64,000 bases of DNA, taken from positions 1 to 64,000 of the forward strand of contig NZ_JAIQDE010000003.1 in NCBI RefSeq assembly GCF_020037015.1, in the 5' to 3' direction. Below are positions 26,901-36,997 of the stretch, one piece after another; the stretch's first letter is position 1; the number at the start of each line of letters is the position of its first letter. Made by a program: the position numbers and the translations under genes. The notes beneath the pieces were generated by a model. The model had not been told where the DNA came from and did not search any database. It worked only from the letters and a program-made list of their open reading frames with translations. Source of the DNA: Corallococcus sp. AS-1-6 (GTDB lineage: Bacteria > Myxococcota > Myxococcia > Myxococcales > Myxococcaceae).

Positions 26901-28364
26901 ATGCCCGAGCCCGTGAAGGATGAAGCGCTGCACCTCCTGCTCGCGCGCGCGGATGACCGCCGGCCCGTGCTGGAGGACGGCCTCCCCGCGGACTCCACCC
27001 GGGATGCGCCCAGGCCCGCGCCGCTTCCCCGCCGCGCCGAGGGGATGACGCTGGAGCGCCCCGACGCGAACCCCAATGACCTGCCCGCGCAGCGCTGGGG
27101 TGTCATCGCGCCGCTGGGCGCGACGGGCGATGCCCTGCTTCGCGCCATCGAGCCGCTCCTCCAGCACCGCGAGCAGGAGCAGGGCGCGCCGGTGATGCGC
27201 TACCGCGTCCCTCCCGGCATGGACGCGGGCGCGGCGGTGCGCTGGAAGGAGACGGTGCACCGGGCCGAGGACGTCCCCGAGGAGGAGCGCCCCAGGTACC
27301 TGCTGTTGCTCGGGGACCTGCCCGACGTATCCATGGAGTTGCAGCACGTGCTCGCGCATGGCGCGTTCGTGGGGCGGCTTCACGTGGGGCTGCCCGACGG
27401 TGCACCGGACCTCGCGGGCTACACGTCCTATGCGGAGAAGGTGAGCGCGGCCGAGAGGCGGGGCGCGCCGCCGGAGGCCCCCGACATGCTCCTTTACACG
27501 GCGCGGGACGGGACGACGGCGACGAGCTCGGGCCACCAACTGCTGGTGGAGCCCTGCCGGCAGGTGATGGAGACGCGGTGGAAGCAGAAGCGGCCCGCGT
27601 TGAAGGTCCACGAGATTCCCTATGACTGGGCGGACCCCGACACGCTCCTGGAGGCCGCGGCCGGTGCGCGCTCGGCGGTGATGCTCACGGTGGCGCACGG
27701 GCTGGGGCGGCCCTCGAAGGGGTGGGCGTCTCCCCAGGAGCAGCGGGCGCTGCAGGGCGCGCTGACGCTGGGCGGAGGCCCGCCGCTCACGGGAGCGCTG
27801 CTGCGGGACACACCCTTCCTCCCTGGGGGCATGTGGTTCAGCGTGGCGTGCTTCGGCGCGGCGACCCCTCCGGACAGCGCGTTCCATGCATGGCTCGCGC
27901 AGCTCGCCGCGGCGGGCGGGTTCTCGGGGCGTCCTGACTCCGTGCTGCACAGCCTGCCCAGGGCAGGGGAGCGGCCCTTCGTGGCGGCGCTGCCCCAGGC
28001 CCTGCTGGCGAACCCGCGCGGCCCGCTGGGCATCATCGGCCACAGTGACCTCGCGTGGACGCTCGGGTTCCTGGACTCGGAGGACATGACGCGCGGCCGC
28101 GCGTCGCGTGTGCTCTCCGCGCTCCAGATTTTGTCCAATGGCAGCCGCGCGGGCGTCGCCCTGGACGCGTTGATGAGCGCGTACCGGGGAGTCAACGACG
28201 CGCTGCTGGCGGGCTACCGGGCGCGGCAGGACGCGCAGGTGTATGGCATTCCGGATCCGGTCGACCCGAAGCGACAGGGTTATCAGTGGATGCAGCGCAA
28301 TGACTTGCGCGGCTATGTGTTGCTTGGAGACCCCGCCGCGAGGCTTTCAGGGCAGCAGCCGTAG
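26901..28364 (+). CDS. Caspase-fold (CHAT/C25-like) protease-like protein
   Basis: The 487-residue product has no signal peptide. Its central part shows the strand pattern of caspase-fold peptidases: RYLLLLGDLPDV, SAVMLTVAHGLGR with a His at position 266, and MWFSVACFGAATP with a Cys at position 317. His-Gly and Cys-Phe-Gly after hydrophobic strands are the usual catalytic dyad context of clan CD. The C-terminal part contains LGIIGHSDLAW and ends YVLLGDPAARL, which recalls gingipain-like C25 and CHAT proteins. The ATG at 26901 was chosen because the upstream frame crosses the divergent promoter. The gene faces a CHAT/nSTAND locus and its last 18 bases overlap the WD40 gene. Peptidase activity and any target are inferred. 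Confidence 0.7.
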   Translation: MPEPVKDEALHLLLARADDRRPVLEDGLPADSTRDAPRPAPLPRRAEGMTLERPDANPNDLPAQRWGVIAPLGATGDALLRAIEPLLQHREQEQGAPVMRYRVPPGMDAGAAVRWKETVHRAEDVPEEERPRYLLLLGDLPDVSMELQHVLAHGAFVGRLHVGLPDGAPDLAGYTSYAEKVSAAERRGAPPEAPDMLLYTARDGTTATSSGHQLLVEPCRQVMETRWKQKRPALKVHEIPYDWADPDTLLEAAAGARSAVMLTVAHGLGRPSKGWASPQEQRALQGALTLGGGPPLTGALLRDTPFLPGGMWFSVACFGAATPPDSAFHAWLAQLAAAGGFSGRPDSVLHSLPRAGERPFVAALPQALLANPRGPLGIIGHSDLAWTLGFLDSEDMTRGRASRVLSALQILSNGSRAGVALDALMSAYRGVNDALLAGYRARQDAQVYGIPDPVDPKRQGYQWMQRNDLRGYVLLGDPAARLSGQQP

Positions 28365-31300
28365 CGCCGGGGGCGGCGTCACGCGCGGATCCCGTCCCTG
28401 GACCCGCTCACATTCCGCATAGGCGCTCCGTGCCTGCTCCTCGCTTTCGTCCAGGTAGCTGCGACGGACGTCCGGAGGAAGGCAGTCCTTGTTGACGGCC
28501 CGGAGCCGGCGCTGGAGCGCCGGAACGTCCAGGGGCCAGAGCTGCGCCTGTTCATCGAAGCAGACCGTCAGGACCTGCGGTCCGGTCGGATTGAACTCGG
28601 CGGAGGTGACTCCCCACTCACAGCCCTGGATCACCACGGGCAGTCCCGTTCCGTCCACCCTCCACACCCGCGCGGTCCTGTCGCTCGATGTCGTCACCAC
28701 CCAACGGCCATCCGGGCTGAAGCTGGCGGAGAGGACGTCCCCCCCATGCCCCTTGAGCACCACGGGAGTGCCCGTTCCGTCCGCCTTCCACACCCGCGCA
28801 CTCCTGTCCGCGGACGCTGTCACCACCCACTGGCCATCCCGGCTGAAGCGGGCGGAAGAGACGTCCCCCTCATGCCCCTTGAGCACCACGGGGGTGCCCG
28901 TTCCGTCCGCTTTCCACACCCGCGCGGTCGCGTCCGCGGACGCCGTCACCACCCACTGGCCATCGAGGCTGAACTCGGCCGAACGGATGTCCCCTCCATG
29001 GCCCACGAGCACCACGGGCGTGCCCGTCCCATCCGCCCTCAGCACCTTCAGGGTCCGGCCCGACGCGGTGACCACCCACTGACCGTCGCGGCTGAACCGG
29101 GCCAGGCGCGCCGGGTCGGACCCCAGTGCCCGCGATGTCCCGCTCCCGTCCGCCCTCCACACCCGGGGCACGCCTCCGTACTGGAGCGTGGTCAGCACCG
29201 ACTGACCCTCCGGACTGAACTCCGCCGAGGCGATGGGCTTGAGCAGCTCTCCCTTCAGCACCACCGGAGCGCCCGTTCCATCCGCTCGCCACACCCGCGC
29301 ATTCCCGTTCTCGGAGGTCGTCACCACCCAGCGGCCATCCGGGCTGAAGGCGGCCGACGAAACAGGGCCGTCGCGCCCGTCGAGCACGACAGGGGCTCCC
29401 GTCCCCTCCGTGCGCCAGACGCGCGCCGCTCCGTCGGCGCCCGCCGCGACGACGTGCTGTCCATCCGGGCTGAACGCCGCGGTCTGGATCCCGCCGGCCG
29501 TCCTGCCCGAGTCCTGGAACACAACGGGAAGCTCCGGCCCGCCTGCCTTCCAGACCCGGAGGGCGCCATCCGTGGACGCGGTGAGGATCCGCTGCCCGTC
29601 CGGGCTGAACCGCGCTTCCTCGACCGAGCCCTGGTGCCCCTTGAGCACCAGGGGCGCGCCTCTTCCATCCGCCCTCCGCACCCTCGCGGTCCTGTCCAGG
29701 GACGCGGTCACCACCCACTGGCCGTCCGGGCTGAACCCCGCGGACATGACGGGGTCCACATGCCCTCCGAGCACGACGGGCGTGCCCGTTCCATCCGCCT
29801 TCCACACCCGCGCCGTCTTGTCCGCCGAAGCCGTCACCACCCACAGGCCATCGGGGCTGAACGTGGCGGAGAACACGATCCCCTCATGTCCCTTGAGCAC
29901 CACGGGCGAGCCCTTCCCATCCGCCCGCCACACCCGCGCCGTCCTGTCCTCGGAAGCCGTCACCACCTATTGCCCATCCGGGCTGAACTCGGCCGAGGAG
30001 ACGGGCTTGGTGTGTCCCTTGAGCACGACGGGCGAGCCCTTCCCATCCGCCCGCCACACCCGCGCCGTCCCATCCCACGACGCGGTCACCACGCGCCGCC
30101 CGTCCGGACTGAAGCGCGCCGCCAGGACCGATGCCTCGTGCCCGGCGAGCCGTAGGGGCTCTCCGATTCCATCCGCCCGCCGCACCTGCGCGCTCATGTC
30201 CGCGGAAGCCGTCACCAGCCACTGGCCATCCGGACTGAAGGCCGCCGAGTGGACGGTGTCCTCGTACCCCCGGAGCACCCTGGGTTTGCCCGTCCCATCC
30301 GTCCGCCACACCCGGACGGTGGCGTCCTGGGACGCCGTGGCAACCCATTGCCCGTCCGGGCTGAACTCGATGGAGCTGATGAAGCCCAGATGGCCCTTCA
30401 GCGCCACGGGCGTGCCCGTCCCGTCCACGCGCCACACCCACGCCAGTCCCTCCGGCGAAGACGCCGCCACATGCTGGCCGTCCGGACTGAAGGCCGCGTG
30501 GTGCAGGGGGGCCGTTCCCTGGAACGTCACCTCCGGGAGGGGTTCCTTCAAGAAGTCATGCGCCAACTGCGTCCACCAGCGCGCCTGCTCGGGTTCGGGC
30601 ACTTCGAGCAGCAGCTTCGTGGCCATCGCGGTGTAGCCGCGGCCCTGCAGGTCGCGAGCCCCCGTCATCAACGCCAGTCCCCGCGCGTCTCGCGCCTGCT
30701 TGACGGCTTCCTGCTTCGCGCGCTCCGCGTCCTTCGTCGCCTGCTCCGCATGGCCCTGTTCCTTCAAGGCCCAGGCGAGCAGCAGGGTCATCAACACCGC
30801 CACGCCCGCCGCCACGGACGCCAGGACGATGAGCCTGCGCCGCTCGGCCGCTTCACGCCGGCGCTGTCGCTGCGCGGACTCCCGCTCGATGCGCTGCTGC
30901 TTGAGCTCGAAGACCTTGCGCGCGAGCCAGTCGTGTCCCAGCTCGAAGTACCGGCTGCCCTGGTGCTGCTCCGCGTGCAGCACCGCCGCCGCCTCCAGGT
31001 GTGTCAGCACCTCGTCCGCGTGCTCGGGTGGCAGCTCGGCGCGAGCCTCCTGCTCCGTCAGCAGGGTCCGGCTGCCGTCGCTCGCGATGAGGTGCTGCTC
31101 CAGCAACCGGCGCGCCGCCCGCTTCTTGTCGGAGCCGAGCGCGTCCAGCGTCGCCTCCAGGTAGCGGTGCACCATCGGCTCCGCGGCGACAGGCTCCACG
31201 GCCTGGCCCCGCGCCCGCTCGTCCCACAGCGCCCGGCAGACGATCTGCGCGAACGCGGCCTGCACCTCGGCGTCATCGTCCTGTTCGCCCTGGCCCGCCA

Positions 31301-32003
31301 TGCGCACCTGCCGCATCAGCGCGCGCACCTCCTGCTCGGACCAGGGCTGCGAGGGCAGGCCCTTCTCGGTGGCCAGCCGGCACGACACCTTCACCATCTC
31401 GCCCACGGTGAGCGGCCCCAGCCGGAAGCCCTGCTCCAGCAGCTCGCGCCGGCCCCGCACGCGGTCCCGGAAGCGCCCCAGGTAGTCCTCGCGCATCGCC
31501 AGCACGAGCTGCAGCCCGCGCACCGGCTTGCGCGCCAGCGCGTCCAGCCCCTTCAGCAGCGCGCCCGTGGCCTCGATGTCGCGCCCCGGCAGGAAGAGCT
31601 GCTCCAACTGGTCCAGGTAGATGAGGACCGGCCGGTCGGAGCGCTGCGACGCGAGCTCCAGCGCCGCGTCCAGCGCCTGCGCCGTCCCCGCCTGCTCCGG
31701 CGGCGGCCCCAGCTCCAGCTCCGCGTGCATCGTGCGCACGAGCCGCGCCAGCGGAGCCTCCCCCGCGAGCCACCCGTCGATGCGCACCGTGCGGAACTCG
31801 TGCGCCTCCTCCAGCAGCGGAATCACGCCGGCCTGCATCACCGACGACTTCCCCGCGCCGGACGGACCGAAGAGGGTGAGGCACGGGTGCGCGAGGATGC
31901 GGTTCACCAGCCGCTGGGTCACGGTCTCGCGGCCGAAGAAGCGCTCGCGGTCCGCCGCGCGGTAGGGCTGCGGACCGAGGAAGGGGTTCACCGGGCTGCT
32001 CAT
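28347..32003 (-). pseudogene. nSTAND ATPase with WD40 repeats, interrupted by an amber codon
   Basis: The frame from ATG 32003 would encode 1,218 residues but has one TAG at 29967-29969 (codon 679), exactly where the repeat motif DGQWVVTAS has Trp in other repeats. A single G-to-A change from TGG explains it, and reading is open on both sides in the same frame. Order: NPFLGPQPY...FFGRE and Walker A GPSGAGKSS (about 46-54), Walker B VLIYLDQLEQLF (about 133), helical region, one membrane helix (about 395-415), then 16 WD40-type repeats, five before and eleven after the stop. STAND ATPases act as oligomerising signal switches. The start overlaps the CHAT gene stop by four bases. It could be a true null allele, a read-through site or a sequence error. 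Confidence 0.88.
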
Positions 32004-34039
32004 CGCGAACCTCCCGGCGTCCCCGTGCCGAGGGACCCGGCCACGGCGTCCGCATCCGCCTGCACCACCTGGATGCCCGCGCCCGCGGGCAGGCCCCGGC
32101 CCGACCTCCACGACTCCGCCTCATGCACCCCGGGCTCCAGCAGCACCAGGCTCTTGCGAGGGAGCGGCCGGCGTCCGAACAGCCGCGACAGCAGCATGCG
32201 GTGGTGCCACGCCAGCAATGACAGTCCGACGAGCAGCGCGGGCCGGCTGTCCAGGGTCCCCAGGATGGCGTCCGCCAGGTCCGGCGGGAGGACGGACTCC
32301 AGGTCCCGCACGCCGTGCAGGTAGTCGTCCTCCGTGAGCAGGGGCGTTTCGAAGACGCGGTCCGGCAGGTAGCCCCGGTACAGCCTCACCAGCGCCACGT
32401 CGCGCGACGGATCGAAGTCCAGGGGCAGCGCGTCGAGCGGCTCCCAGCCCTGGCCCGGCAGGCGCCGCCGGATCAGCGCGGAGCCCTCGTCGGGCGACGA
32501 GGGCTGGATGACATACAGCGGCAGCTCCGGCCGGTGCCGCGCGAGCGCCTGTTCCAGCACGGGCATGCGCAGCAGCGTGATGTGCACGCCGGGCCCCAGC
32601 CGCCGCGCGAGCGCCTCCACCAGCGGCAGCGTGGGCGTCGCATCCCGGAACACCTCCTGGAAGTGCGAGTCCAGCGTCTTGGGGCCGAAGCGCAGCGTGA
32701 ACCGCTGCGCCAGCGCGCTCATCGGCAGGGCGTCCGGCACGGCCCACGGCGTGCCCCGCATCCGGCCGTGCAGGAGCTCCCGGAGGTCCTCGTCCGTGGT
32801 GCCTCCGTGGTCGCCCAGCACCAGGGAGAAGGGACGTGAGACCAGGTCCATCAACCCGCGCAGGGACGGATCCTCTCCGCGCACCGGTTCGGCCTGCACG
32901 GGGGCGCGGGGCGCGGGCTTCGCGCGAGCGGGGCGGAAGGAGAAGAGGGTGGTGTCACTGCCACGCAGGTACAGCACGGGGGAGAAGGCCTCGGCGCTCT
33001 CGCTGAACTCCGTCAGCACCGTGCTGCGCGCGTCGTGGAGGCAGCGGGCCACGTCGCCCCGGTGCCGGGTGTCCCCCACCAACGCGCGGTAGAAGGCCCG
33101 CGAGCACGCGCGCGCCACGTCTGTCTTCACCGGCCACAGGTGCGCCACCACCGCGTCCGCGCCGCCCTGCGCGAGCAGCTCCGCCGCGCTCGTCAGCGTC
33201 CCCGGTTGAGCGCCCTGACAGGCTTCGAGCACCACCAGTCGCAGGTCGCCCCGGAAGGCTCCCGCCAGCTCCTTCGCCAGCAGCTCCACGGGAAGCCCCG
33301 CGGACGCGCCGTCCGCGTCCGTGAGTTGCAGGACCGGGGCTCCCCGCGCGTCCACGCCGCCATGCCCGATGAAGTGCAGGATGTGCGGCGAGGGCTCCGA
33401 GCGGAGCCGGTCGATGACGTAGTCGCGCCGCGAGCGGGGCCCCACGAGCGGCTGCATCCACTCCAGCGCCCCGGAGTCGATGGCCGGCTGGAGCATGGCG
33501 CGCAGGCGGTCCGGTGCCTCTTCGTCCAGCGGCGAGACGACGAGCAGCCGCACGGCCCCGGTGACCTCGCGAGGAAGCCAGGGCTTCGTGGACTGCACCC
33601 CGCGCACGATGCACAGCTCCGGCGAGATGCCGAGGAAGTCGAGCGGCCCGGACTGTCCACAGAGCGCCTCCCAGGGAAGCGCCTGGAGCTCCCGGTCCCG
33701 AGGCAGGAGCCGCAGCAGCAGCGGCCTCTGGCTCCCGGTGTTGCGCGACACGCCGCGCAGCTCGAGCAGCACCTCCTGGAGCCCCTCGCGGAAGAGGGCG
33801 GAGTGCAGCGCCCGCGCCTGCTCGGGAGACTCCAGGGGCACCCCGCGCACGGCCGCGTCCCGCACCCACTCGCCAAAGCGGAGGAGGGCTTCGCGCGAGT
33901 GCCCCAACCTGTGGGGCGCGGGCTGTTGGCCGCCGCTGCCCCGCGCCGTGGCGCTGACCTCATCGCCCGCCAGCGCGAGGTCGACCTCCAGCCAGAATGC
34001 GGGCGCCGCTGTTCCGCTCGTGCTCATTTGACCCGACAT
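32000..34039 (-). CDS. CHAT-domain protease with SIR2-like C-terminal part
   Basis: The 679-residue protein has an N-terminal beta-rich domain (about 14-110). A CHAT caspase-like domain (about 115-350) follows, with the His-Cys dyad His226 in HFIGHGGVD and Cys274 in LEACQGAQPG, and ADAVVAHLWPVK downstream. The last 270 residues resemble SIR2-type domains at their end (LLVGLSLLAWHHRMLLSRLFG, then SLVLLEP). The expected Gly-Ala-Gly-Ala NAD loop is replaced by FSLVLGDHGGTT, so NAD hydrolysis is uncertain. Its stop overlaps the STAND gene start (ATGA), so protease and ATPase should be made together; CHAT proteins often act with STAND or WD40 partners in programmed cell death or defence. ATG at 34027 is a second possible start. 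Confidence 0.85.
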   Translation of the reverse strand: MSGQMSTSGTAAPAFWLEVDLALAGDEVSATARGSGGQQPAPHRLGHSREALLRFGEWVRDAAVRGVPLESPEQARALHSALFREGLQEVLLELRGVSRNTGSQRPLLLRLLPRDRELQALPWEALCGQSGPLDFLGISPELCIVRGVQSTKPWLPREVTGAVRLLVVSPLDEEAPDRLRAMLQPAIDSGALEWMQPLVGPRSRRDYVIDRLRSEPSPHILHFIGHGGVDARGAPVLQLTDADGASAGLPVELLAKELAGAFRGDLRLVVLEACQGAQPGTLTSAAELLAQGGADAVVAHLWPVKTDVARACSRAFYRALVGDTRHRGDVARCLHDARSTVLTEFSESAEAFSPVLYLRGSDTTLFSFRPARAKPAPRAPVQAEPVRGEDPSLRGLMDLVSRPFSLVLGDHGGTTDEDLRELLHGRMRGTPWAVPDALPMSALAQRFTLRFGPKTLDSHFQEVFRDATPTLPLVEALARRLGPGVHITLLRMPVLEQALARHRPELPLYVIQPSSPDEGSALIRRRLPGQGWEPLDALPLDFDPSRDVALVRLYRGYLPDRVFETPLLTEDDYLHGVRDLESVLPPDLADAILGTLDSRPALLVGLSLLAWHHRMLLSRLFGRRPLPRKSLVLLEPGVHEAESWRSGRGLPAGAGIQVVQADADAVAGSLGTGTPGGSR

Positions 34040-34069
34040 CCTGATTCCCTCGCTCCACGCATCTGGGCG

Positions 34070-34717
34070 CTACACCTGGGGCCTCCACCAGAGTCCCTTC
34101 AGTCCTGCCTGTTCACAGGCATGGCGGGCCTCCTCCGTGAAGCAGTAGAACGCCAGTTCGGGAACTGCGAACACAGGAGGAAAGCCTCCCGGCGGTGTCT
34201 TGAGCACGAGGGGCCGGGCTTTCTCCTTGCCCAGAAGTCCCGCGCCGGTTTGGTGGAAGGGCACGCCCTTGACGAGGGTCCGTTCCCGGTCGAGGCAGTC
34301 GGTTTCTTCCAGCAATTGGAGGATGACAAAGCCCTCGTTCTTCAGTGTGGGGTCTTGTACCGGGTACCAGGTCCGCTGCCGGGTGAACCGATCACGCACC
34401 AGGTGCTTGATGCGTTCCGCGTAGATGACCGTGGGGATGAGCCGGTGATGGAATGGCCCCACGGATTCGAGCACGCGCACCATGCGCCGGGAGATCAGCA
34501 GCAGCCCCCGGGGCGCGGTGAACAGGTGGTCGAGCCGAGCGGCGTTCTCCAGGTTGCCAACGAACTCGATGATCTCAGGAGCGCCGCGTTCCCTTTGGTA
34601 GTCGACGCCGGGCTTGTGGAACGTCACGGACTCGAAGCCGTCGAACTCAATGCTGACGGCGTCGAAGACATCTTCTTCCTCGATGTGCGAGATGTCGGCC
34701 GTCAGTGCGTACATCAT
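34070..34717 (-). CDS. Candidate immunity protein of the AHH toxin
   Basis: The 215-residue cytoplasmic-looking protein starts in a four-base overlap with the toxin stop (ATGA), the usual layout of toxin and cognate immunity genes. Its C-terminal YCFTEEARHACEQAGLKGLWW resembles the end of imm11-type immunity proteins often found beside AHH nucleases in myxobacteria; this is a judgement from memory of that family. It has no membrane segment, which fits protection against a nuclease acting in the cytoplasm. The region uses A and T more freely than its neighbours, as toxin/immunity loci often do. The next gene, encoding the CHAT protease, begins 30 bases later on the same strand. Confidence 0.65.
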   Translation of the reverse strand: MMYALTADISHIEEEDVFDAVSIEFDGFESVTFHKPGVDYQRERGAPEIIEFVGNLENAARLDHLFTAPRGLLLISRRMVRVLESVGPFHHRLIPTVIYAERIKHLVRDRFTRQRTWYPVQDPTLKNEGFVILQLLEETDCLDRERTLVKGVPFHQTGAGLLGKEKARPLVLKTPPGGFPPVFAVPELAFYCFTEEARHACEQAGLKGLWWRPQV

Positions 34718-36708
34718 GCCGTGCGTGAGTCCTCGTGGGCGGGGAGTTCCAGCAGCGCTAGCTTGACTCCTACGACGATGCCATCCTCGCGCAACTCCTT
34801 GAGGACGTCCACAGGGAGGTTGCCAGTCTCAATGGCCTCACGAAGGTTTAATTCGATCTCGAGAATCGCATCTTCGATTTCACGGGGCGTCAGGCTGGAG
34901 CCAGGCTTGCGCTTGCCCAAGGAGTCATCCAGCGCTTCCAGTGCATCATCGAGCAGCGTGGTGACGTAGCTGTTGTATTTGGGATGGCTGCCCAGGTGCA
35001 TGATCTTTCCCTGCGGATCCTTGCAAGGCATGTCGAGGATGTTCGTTCCTCGGTCGAGGGTGTAGCTTTCTAGCCGCTCCATGGCCTTGCGGATCATCGG
35101 ATGCTTCTGGGCGACCGCATCCGGAATCAGGTGGTGCATGGGATTGCCGCGAGCGATGCGTATCTCCGCTGCCTTCCGGGCTGCCTTGCCGTGGGTCTTC
35201 TCCACCCAGTCCAGGTAGTTCTTCCGGTAGCGGCTGAAAATGCTGATGCGGGGCGTCCCCTTGCCGATCTTGAGCACGACCAGTCCGTTCTCGGTGACTG
35301 TGAGCGCTCCGTACTCGTCGCTCAGGGCCTTCCCGTCCGGGCGACGAATGCGATAGGGCTGGGAGCCGTTGTTCATCTTCTCCAGGCGATAGCCGGCTGT
35401 CTCCAGCTCCTTCTTGAATGTGTTGAACGCGGGCGTTCCTTCCTTCGGAACCTTTCGTCCGACGAGTTCCTTGAGCTTGTCCCAGTTGGGAAGCGTCTCC
35501 AGGAGCCTTTCCCATTCGGCGTCACTGACCGTGCGCTCGGTCAGGGTGGGTTCGGTGTCCGGCCTGGAGGACGCGCCGTCCTTGACGGCCTTCGACATCA
35601 GGGGCCTGCCGGCTCCCCACGGATTGAAGGGCAGGGACACAGAATGAGAGGTGATCGAGCCCGGCTGGAATACAGGGACGCCGGCAAAGGCGCCGCCGGG
35701 ACCTTGCGCCGCCATCATGTAGAAGCGGGGTGGGTTGATTTTCACGGTTCTCGCCAGCTTGACCCCTCGTCCCAGGTTGGTCTTCGCGCCCATCGCCGCA
35801 AGCGCTGCTGCGGCGATGCTCATCAGCATCCGGAGGAAGGATTTGCTGGCCTCCTTGAGCCGCTCCGCGGAACCGTTGGCCTCCCAGGCCTGGGTGATCC
35901 ATGAACTGGCATGTTTCAGGGCCTCCACCCCTGCGTCGATGATTCCCTGAGCGCCAAACGCCGCCAGCCCCAGTTGGATGATCGCCGCAGCGAGTTGGCC
36001 GACCCCCGTGGGCGTCGCCGCGAGGACGGTGGAGAGCGCCTCCGCGGCGATGAACCCCGCGACGATGGCACTGATCTCCAACAGATTGTCCTTGATGGCC
36101 TGGGCGTACTGCCCGGTGACCTCTCCGAAGTGCTGTCCTGACTGGTCGACGGAGATGATCAGATCCTCCAGGTGCCGGGCAGCCTCGCGCGCCCGCGCAA
36201 GCGCGCCGCCGGTGATGGACCCGCTCGGCACTTCTTCTTGGAGGCGGTTGGCGTATGCGGTGCTGACAAGCCAGATGCGCTTCCCGGCGACAAGCTCCAC
36301 GCCGTTCTTGCCACGCCGGACGCCCATCCGGCCGCGCTCCTTGTTCACGTGAAGGATGACGTTTTCGTAGAATCGCAAATCGCGTCCCGGCGCAATGGCC
36401 TCCTTGTAGAGACGCGCTACGATAGGCTCCAGACGGTCTCCCGGCTTGACCTGATAGAGGGTCGCAGCGGGTTCCGGCGGATCGAGCGTGATGCGGAAGT
36501 CTTGTATCTGCCCACGCAAGAGATATCCCCCCACCAGGGTCGATACGTAATACCAGCCGGGCGCCTGGGAATGACCTTGGAGCACCGTCACCCGTGTGCC
36601 TGGCGGTAGCGGGGACGGTGTCAGGCAGGTCGAGCCCTTGACTCCCGCAGGAAGCGTTCGAAGATTGGCTCCTTCACTGTTGTCGATGAAGCCGAACCTG
36701 ATCGTCAC
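34714..36708 (-). CDS. Polymorphic toxin with SH3b, LysM and AHH nuclease domains
   Basis: The 664-residue protein begins with an SH3b-like domain (about 11-70) and a LysM-like stretch YQVKPGDRLEPIVARLYKE (about 85-125), both wall-binding. A hydrophobic region follows (about 180-260, IVAGFIAAEALSTVLAATP) that may form membrane helices. The C-terminal 150 residues hold a GNPMHHLIPDAV motif with His525-His526, then LGSHPKYNSYV, typical of AHH (HNH/endonuclease VII fold) nuclease toxins. The start is GTG at 36708, preceded by a strong GGGAGGGG; an upstream in-frame start at 36780 lacks one. No signal peptide is seen, so export by a dedicated system is likely. The gene directly precedes its immunity candidate. 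DNA or RNA cleavage in competitors is inferred. Confidence 0.85.
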   Translation of the reverse strand: MTIRFGFIDNSEGANLRTLPAGVKGSTCLTPSPLPPGTRVTVLQGHSQAPGWYYVSTLVGGYLLRGQIQDFRITLDPPEPAATLYQVKPGDRLEPIVARLYKEAIAPGRDLRFYENVILHVNKERGRMGVRRGKNGVELVAGKRIWLVSTAYANRLQEEVPSGSITGGALARAREAARHLEDLIISVDQSGQHFGEVTGQYAQAIKDNLLEISAIVAGFIAAEALSTVLAATPTGVGQLAAAIIQLGLAAFGAQGIIDAGVEALKHASSWITQAWEANGSAERLKEASKSFLRMLMSIAAAALAAMGAKTNLGRGVKLARTVKINPPRFYMMAAQGPGGAFAGVPVFQPGSITSHSVSLPFNPWGAGRPLMSKAVKDGASSRPDTEPTLTERTVSDAEWERLLETLPNWDKLKELVGRKVPKEGTPAFNTFKKELETAGYRLEKMNNGSQPYRIRRPDGKALSDEYGALTVTENGLVVLKIGKGTPRISIFSRYRKNYLDWVEKTHGKAARKAAEIRIARGNPMHHLIPDAVAQKHPMIRKAMERLESYTLDRGTNILDMPCKDPQGKIMHLGSHPKYNSYVTTLLDDALEALDDSLGKRKPGSSLTPREIEDAILEIELNLREAIETGNLPVDVLKELREDGIVVGVKLALLELPAHEDSRTA

Positions 36709-36962
36709 GGTCCCCTCCCGTCGAGCAGTCGGCGAAGGAGGGAATGACAGACACACCCGTGGTTCCCCAGCGGGCAACATCCCTTCATACGGGCCGTCGT
36801 GGCTCGGATTTGAGAGGATTCATGGCTCCGCACCTCAAGTGAAGGACCGTGCGGGTGGGTGACCCTTGCCGCGTTGGACCCGCCCTCAGCTTCGGTCTGA
36901 CGGGGGCCAGCAGGAGCCATGGGTGTGCACTCCGCGCCCGGCCACGGCTCCCGCAGAAGCGG

Positions 36963-36991
36963 TTGCGGAAAAAGCACGACCGTCCTATGAA
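36963..36991 (+). promoter_or_regulatory. Candidate promoter of the TetR/hydrolase pair
   Basis: TTGCGG (36963-36968) lies 17 bases from TATGAA (36986-36991). Transcription would begin around 36998, the ATG of the regulator, so a leaderless message is predicted. Confidence 0.45.
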
Positions 36992-36997
36992 GTGCCC

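Noticed and set aside
28347-29966. Separate WD40 protein gene starting at the GTG just after the amber codon.
   Set aside because: The GTG lies inside a repeat and the frame joins exactly to the upstream ATPase frame; an interrupted gene explains it better.
36709-36780. Start of the AHH toxin at 36780, adding 24 residues.
   Set aside because: No ribosome binding site or signal peptide is gained; the GTG at 36708 has GGGAGGGG next to it.
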